The notes under the pieces were generated by a model. It was not told the DNA's origin. It worked only from the letters and a program-made list of their open reading frames with translations, and ran no database searches. Made by a program: the position numbers and the translations under genes. Positions 6,624 to 11,463 of a DNA stretch of 11,463 nucleotides are shown piece after piece. This DNA is from Phoronis ovalis. Taxonomy: Eukaryota; Phoronida; Phoronidae. The DNA is taken from contig JAOXYB010037740.1 in assembly GCA_028565635.1 (NCBI GenBank), positions 2,056-13,518 on the forward strand, read 5' to 3'. Every line of letters begins with the position of its first letter. Position 1 is the stretch's first letter.

Positions 6624-9600
6624 GTAAGTTTTATTAATACCGTTATTAATAATTTTCAATGATAATTATGTAATGAATTGAATAAGATACTATGTGACAA
6701 ACTTTCATTTACAATTACGTATTCATGATGGCCAACTTCTGCAGGTGTTATGTGGGCTGTAGTAGAGAATCTAATTTCATGTTTGGGTGATTTATCAGTT
6801 CTGTTACAAGCCATCTCAGCTTGCTATCCTTCTGGCCTAGTTTATTACACCGTTTAGTACTACAACATACAAAATGTGGCAACAAAATACAGTCTGTGTA
6901 TAAATGTATAAAACTTTCTTGTTCTGGGGCTATATGGATGATTGCAGCCAAAATCTATAATGCAGAGATTTTGGTGATAATTAATATATACCACTGATGA
7001 AACATTCTTTGGTTAATAAAGTTCAGAGTCATTTTACATACAAAAATTGTTATAATGCATGTTTCACTGATCTTTTGCTTTTGTTTTGCTTAAAGGTAAA
7101 CTCCTGGGTGATGAATGGAAGCCATGTTTTATGATATTATACCAGGATAGTACCTTAGTATGGTACAAACAACAAGGGGAAACAAAACCAAAGGGCAGTG
7201 TTCTGCTAAAGGTTTGTAAGTTGTCATCTAACAGCAGTGTTCTGCTATTAAAGGTTTGCAAGTTGTCATCTAACAGCAGTGTTCTGCTAAAGGTTTGTAA
7301 GTTGTCAACTGACAGCAGTTTAACTACATGAGTGGGTATGAGTTGCAGATAACAAAACATATTTGTCAGGAAGTGACAGTATAATACTTATTAGTAAATG
7401 TACTAAATATTCTGTATAAATACTTTTTGTTTATGACCTTAATTATTAATAACTAATATTTGTCAGAAGGATTTATGTTTTGGATTATATTTCCTTAATA
7501 TTTTGACATTCATTAAATACAGGTTATGTAGCACTTTGTATTATTTTCTTGTTATCTCATATATGGATTCCGATACATGTCTAACTGATATGCTTGTAAT
7601 TTTTTACCTGTTTTGTCTATATTGTACAAATTTGTAACATATTGCTTGAGGCAATAACCAATTTTATAAACCATTATATTTTTGGTATATATATAACCAA
7701 TTAATAATAGCCCGTGTTTTTATTTAAAAAAATGTCTTAAAAGCAATATATAAGTATTTATTTGACTTAAGACATGATTTCATGTAATTTTAGGCAACAT
7801 ATTGCATAGGGTTTCAAACACAGTTTTGCTACATTTGAAAATAATGATCAAAATTTCTTGACATTAACAAATTACCGCACAGCATAATTATTTTAGTCCC
7901 TGTGACATTTTCTTAATTATGACCATTTTAAATGACTTGTAGGGCTTTTTAATGAAAAAAGTAAGAATATAAATGAAACACAAGGTAATCATGATTATTG
8001 GTCAGAAATAATTTTAAAATATGCTGTTGCTATTAAAATTTGAAACCATTTTGTTAGGTTTTCAAACATTGCAAAAGTGTATTTTGAAATGCTGAGAATA
8101 TTTTAATAACAATGGTAAGGGAAACACATTTCATTATGAATTTCTTATATTTTTTAGAATGTATGCAACTTTTTGGCTGTTGGAAATTATACTGGAAGTG
8201 TTCCAAATCAGCCAAAACCACCACCAGGTGGCACAATGAGCACACTTATGGCAGTACCTGAACAACCCAGTCGAGATGCCATAATAAACTGGTTCTGTTT
8301 TAATAATGAACCAGATTTGAAGTAAGATTGTTTCCTATTGAAATGTAGTATGACTGTCTTGTGATAAATAGGGATGGTGGATTTTTAGTTAATATACTGA
8401 GTACAGCTTCTATTCTGGCTATCAAAGTTACAACTTGCTATGCATTTTACAAGTTTTGAATGCTTTTGATTCTTACATATAATAAAATGCATGACTGCTA
8501 GTAATGTTTGTCTATGACAGCTCTTCCTATGAACGCTTACTTGTATACTTAAACTTCATGTTTTACTTTTTGTTTAGATTGCATGAACAGAAGTAATAAA
8601 ATCATTATCATTGTAAAAGTGTTCAAAACCTCACTATAAGTTTCCGTAAAGTGATGTTTTTATTGGTAATTTAAAAGAAAACATTTTAAATTTCATTTCT
8701 TTACTTTTTAGCTCATGGATGTCTGCAATCGCAAACACAGTAAGACTAAAGCGACTTTAATATTTTTTTAACAGTACTGCTATTATATGTTAGTCTTTTT
8801 ATATGTGTAGTTAACAACTAGAGCAATTTTGGTTTTCACATTGTTTTACTCTACCTTAATAAATGTTAATTTATATTTCAAAATGGATAAGTTTTCCGTT
8901 ACAATACAATGCTCCATAGTAAAAGCATTGGACAGTTTTGTCATTACATCAGCATAAATGTTCATTCGATCTTATTTCAATTCAGTAAAAAGATATCAAA
9001 CATAAATTTTAGTCCAAAACTGAATCATACTTCTTAAGCCATGAGAGCTTTCGGTCTTATCACAAGACCTTCATCAGTCCTACTCTCATGGCTTAAGAAG
9101 TATGATTCAGTTTTGGACTAAAATTTATGTTTGATAGTTTTGTCGTTATCTGATTGGTTGAAATGTTACGAAAATGACAATTCAATGTGCCTGATTATTT
9201 TTTTTCAGCTCCCCCCACCCCCTCAGCAGCCAGCACCAGGTGGTCCACAACCTTCAGCCCCACCAACACAAGTTGGTGCTCCTGGAGCCCCGCCACCTTA
9301 CTCTGCAATTCCGCCTCAACCACCACCACCAGGGGGAGCTGGTTTGATTGGATTTAATGTTGGAGGTATGTGCCAGTGACATAGAAACAATGGAATAATT
9401 TTGTATTTGGTATGAAATATTATTTTGAACTTTGCAAAAAGGAATTATTAAGTTAATGACAATATTTGCTAACTAGTTTCATATTTGTTGTTTATTGTTC
9501 TTCGTTTGAACTAATAACTTGTGGCGTAAGTTCGTACTTGGTCTACTGCAGTACATTTTGCAATCAGGGTAGTCTATTATATGGTTTTGAAGTTGAATAT

Positions 9601-10461
9601 AAGTTCAAAATTACAAATATTTGCTGTCTATAAAGCTCCAAGTCAAGGGAGTTATAAAAATTTGCCTTTATGAGTAAGTATCCTTCGTATACAGGTTGAT
9701 TTCTAAATTATATATCTACCAGTAATAATGTAATTTATCTGATCTTTTTAGATGTTGTCCTTTGTAAACAAATAAACTCAAAAGTTATTTCGACACTGTT
9801 ATGTGGCAATAGCACTCTACCATAATTTACATAATCAATATGTTAAATTAGACAAAATCAGATATACTTTTGAAACAGTTATTCTTTAAAGTTTATAAAC
9901 CCGAAAACCAAAGGTTGAAAATAAATATCAGATCTGATAACCAGCAGTATAACTGGCATCTACTGGTGGTATATTTCAGGGAACTTAATAAAGACCAGCT
10001 TGACGGTAAAGATGTGCAATCTTCCATCAGCTGGTATGCTAATGATTGCATTTCCTTTCTGGGATTAATTACATGGATTTAAAAAAAATCACCTCATTAA
10101 TATATATAATTTTTATGCATAATTTTTATTTTTAGCGCCACCACCTCCTCAACCTTATGCCACACAACCTTATGCACAGGCGTCAGCAGGCTACCCACAG
10201 CAACCACATGCTTCATCAGGCTATCCACAGCAAGCTTACACTCAGCCATCAGGGTATCCTCAACAGCGAATGACATATCCACAACAAAATCCATACCCAC
10301 AGCAAGCAGTGTACTCTCAGCAAGCAGCGTACCCTCAGCAAGCAGCATACCCTCAGCAGCCAGTGTCATATCCACAATATTCAACATCGACAACCCCTGT
10401 ACAATATGCCGCAACACAACAGTGGGTTCAGACAGGTCTGCATAATACTGTTCATATATAG
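6578..10461 (+). CDS. PH-domain protein with proline-rich, YPQQ-repeat tail
   Basis: The model joins 6578-6623, 7096-7211, 8158-8321, 8712-8739, 9209-9365 and 10136-10461, giving 278 residues with phase-compatible GT/AG junctions. Residues 6-118 form a PH domain: KSGHLRKLS at the first strand, EWKPCFMILYQDSTLVWYK in strands 2-3, a long PKPPPGG loop, and SWMSAIANT as the closing helix with the near-invariant Trp (W111). Residues 119-180 are proline-rich with PPPY (146-149), a WW-domain ligand. Residues 181-260 hold seven YPQQ units plus YSQQ and YPQY, a disordered tail. PH domains bind phosphoinositides or proteins at membranes. PH followed by a PPPY/Tyr-Pro tail recalls evectins (PLEKHB1/2), but the hydrophobic C-terminal anchor of evectins is not seen. 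The start codon fits because the PH domain begins at once. Confidence 0.8.
7096..7211 (+). CDS. PH gene coding exon 2, with multiplied donor
   Basis: The exon encodes residues 16-54, ending GSVLLK in phase 0 at AAG/GTTTGT. The frame stays open through two further copies of the exon end, so the exon could also end at 7253 or 7292, adding 14 or 27 residues. Read-through stops at a TGA at 7329-7331. I chose the first donor because it gives an uninterrupted PH fold. Confidence 0.75.
7195..7319 (+). repeat. 39-base tandem repeat carrying a splice donor, three copies
   Basis: Units at 7195-7233, 7234-7275 (with 3 extra bases) and 7276-7314 are followed by a GCAGT remnant. Each contains the exon end CTGCT(ATT)AAAG, the donor GTTTGT or GTTTGC, and intron sequence TTGTCA. 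The units lie in one reading frame with no stop. Confidence 0.9.
8158..8321 (+). CDS. PH gene coding exon 3
   Basis: The acceptor ATATTTTTTAG leads to NVCNFLAVGNYTGSVPNQ, then a PKPPPGG loop and RDAIINWFCFNNEPDL. The donor is AA/GTAAGA, leaving two bases. This exon covers PH strands 4-7. The PH domain is longer than the usual 100 or so residues because of the proline-glycine loop. Confidence 0.78.
8712..8739 (+). CDS. PH gene coding exon 4, 28-base microexon
   Basis: The acceptor TTACTTTTTAG and the donor ACA/GTAAGA flank 28 bases. The first base completes Asn109, and the rest encodes SWMSAIANT, the start of the PH C-terminal helix with its signature Trp. Skipping it would shift the frame and remove the helix. 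It is too short for ordinary gene finders. Confidence 0.75.
8994..9136. repeat. Perfect 54-base palindrome with structured 35-base loop
   Basis: The arms at 8994-9047 and 9083-9136 are exact reverse complements. The loop contains a second hairpin, GGTCTT/AAGACC (9053-9058 with 9064-9069). The outer arms begin and end with TA, which would suit a TA target duplication. It lies in the intron before exon 5, ending about 72 bases before the acceptor. No protein is encoded. Confidence 0.95.
9209..9365 (+). CDS. PH gene coding exon 5, proline-rich
   Basis: A long T tract and CAG acceptor precede LPPPPQQPAPGG and so on; the exon ends FNVG with one extra base at GGAG/GTATGT. It contains PPPP runs and one PPPY. 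Its base composition is much richer in C than the surrounding introns, as expected for a proline-coding exon. Confidence 0.82.
10136..10461 (+). CDS. PH gene last coding exon, YPQQ-repeat tail and stop
   Basis: The acceptor ATTTTTAG is followed by CG, which completes Ala171. Then come PPPPQPYATQPY, the YPQQ repeats and VQTGLHNTVHI, with TAG at 10459-10461. A weak donor, ACAG/GTCTGC, at 10436/10437 would allow a different C terminus joined to a later exon; the acceptors ending at 10959 and 11237 are candidates. The simple stop is preferred. Confidence 0.75.
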
Positions 10462-10467
10462 TGCTTA

Positions 10468-10714
10468 GGCCACCCTTAAAAGATTGTTGACGACCCACCA
10501 CTAGAGGGATGGATCGGTAGGCAGGAGAATTTTTTTTTCCAGTTGAGAAAAGCAAATGTGAAATCCCAGGAGAAATGTATCTAGATTTTGATCGAGAAAG
10601 ATCTTAAAGCACAAAAAAAATTGGCTAGAAATAAGGGAAAAAACATTTTTTGAGTCGACACTTTTTTCGTAGATCGGTCGGCAACCACAAACCAACAATT
10701 TTTTAAGGGTGACC
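10468..10714. mobile_element. 247-base PIF/Harbinger-like MITE
   Basis: The inverted ends, GGCCACCCTTAAAAGATTGT.. and (reversed) GGTCACCCTTAAAAAATTGT.., match at 20 of 22 positions. They are flanked by TTA at 10465-10467 and 10715-10717. A three-base TTA duplication and ends starting with GG are typical of PIF/Harbinger elements. There is no coding capacity. It sits 3 bases plus its TTA past the PH gene stop codon, so it would be transcribed in the 3' UTR. Confidence 0.7.
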
Positions 10715-10717
10715 TTA

Positions 10718-11463
10718 GTTATAGTTATGTTAGTCCTCAAGATGCTTCATGTGAGATGGACACTTCATACATTGAGCATAAGCCAATCAACAGAGATGCT
10801 TCTAGTAGTGGTTATTTTTCCCAAAAGGTAGTGTTAATCAGAAACATAAGAATTTAGAAATTTCCATAATTTAGCATCAACCATTGATGAATTACAAAAT
10901 TTTATCTAAATTCCGTCCAATGATTATTACTCTTTAGTATTTGTTGCTTCTTTATTATCAGTTTTATGTGAACATGCCTATGTTAATTATCAATCAGTAG
11001 TTGTCCTGTATCACAGTGGAATACTGCATGTACACTATAGGTAGATGTGATTTGGGACAATAGCATATTTGGGAGGGAATTGGAAGATTGACAATTTCTG
11101 CAGGATTTGCTATAAATTAAGTTTTTTGATTAAACATATGGTTAAAATTAGTGCTGTAGAACAGAATACACACCCTTCAAAAATGTTTGCAAGTGATATT
11201 ATAATGCAAGACTCAAAATAAGGACTGTTTCTTTCAGTTGCTTTTTTCTCATGGTCCGTAATTTATTCTATTTAGAGGGAAAAGTAAAATAAGCTTGCCT
11301 TTTTTTTTTTGTAAACACATATTATATAATGCCATGCTAACTGTATAAATGTAAATTATTTAAAACTCAATTTAATTTTGGACAGCTGCATAATATTATA
11401 TTATATCATACCAACTGAAACGACTCATGCGTACATACCAGACCTGAGAAACCTTAACCTCAA
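10718..11463 (+). other. Probable 3' UTR or flank of the PH gene
   Basis: I see no convincing coding sequence here. A variant poly(A) signal, ATTAAA, is at 11129-11134; the standard AATAAA is not found downstream of the stop. Two good acceptor-like sites end at 10959 and 11237, so an alternative last exon cannot be excluded. Confidence 0.35.

Noticed and set aside
6748-6951. 67-codon minus-strand frame in a PH intron
   Set aside because: Its composition is protein-like, but no domain is recognised and it lies wholly inside a supported intron.
7064-7360. 98-codon minus-strand frame with repeated LLLDDNLQTFSRT
   Set aside because: The repeat is the complement of the 39-base tandem unit in PH coding exon 2; the splice-supported plus-strand reading is preferred.
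8994-9136. Calling the palindrome loop a true hammerhead ribozyme
   Set aside because: No stem I can be drawn next to the core and one extra A separates CTGATGA from stem II, so only hammerhead-like is supported.
10097-10555. 152-codon minus-strand frame
   Set aside because: It is antisense to the YPQQ-repeat exon; its regular Ala/Leu/Glu repeats are simply the complement of that low-complexity coding sequence.

Overview
The window looks like nuclear DNA of an invertebrate animal. It is AT-rich, it has short exons with GT/AG splice sites and introns of roughly 250-1,300 bases, and it holds many short foldback repeats. The gene types and the repeat style would suit a mollusc or other lophotrochozoan. 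That placement is inference, because no marker gene is present.

Two protein-coding genes lie head to head and can be assembled from phase-compatible exons. The left gene (minus strand, CDS 4896 down to 557, six exons, about 344 residues) encodes a signal peptide followed by repeated beta-propeller blades of the PLL-like (Photorhabdus lectin-like) type. It is probably a secreted, N-glycosylated, lectin-like protein. The right gene (plus strand, CDS 6578 to 10461, six coding exons, about 278 residues) encodes an N-terminal PH domain followed by a proline-rich linker with a PPPY motif and a Tyr-Pro-Gln-Gln repeat tail. This architecture resembles the evectin (PLEKHB) type, but the family is not proven. 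A likely non-coding first exon ends at 5310, downstream of a TATA box at 5210.

Layout: 1-556 is the downstream flank of the propeller gene. Bases 557-4896 are that gene; its second intron holds two foldback elements and its third intron a 24-base tandem repeat. The region 4897-5240 is a compact divergent promoter region. Bases 5240-6577 are the putative 5' UTR exon and first intron of the PH gene, carrying a 57-base inverted-repeat insertion with 9-base flanking duplications, a solo end of the foldback family, and a tRNA-like SINE head. Bases 6578-10461 are the PH gene, whose second coding exon ends in a triplicated 39-base unit containing the splice donor, and whose fourth intron has a perfect 54-base palindrome. 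A 247-base element with TTA flanks (PIF/Harbinger style) sits 3 bases after the stop codon. The rest, 10718-11463, is probably 3' UTR or intergenic.

The two proteins have no evident shared pathway; one is predicted extracellular and the other membrane-associated or cytosolic. The most unusual content is structural: the multiplied splice donor, the microscopic transposon-like insertion, and the perfect palindrome with a hammerhead-like loop.
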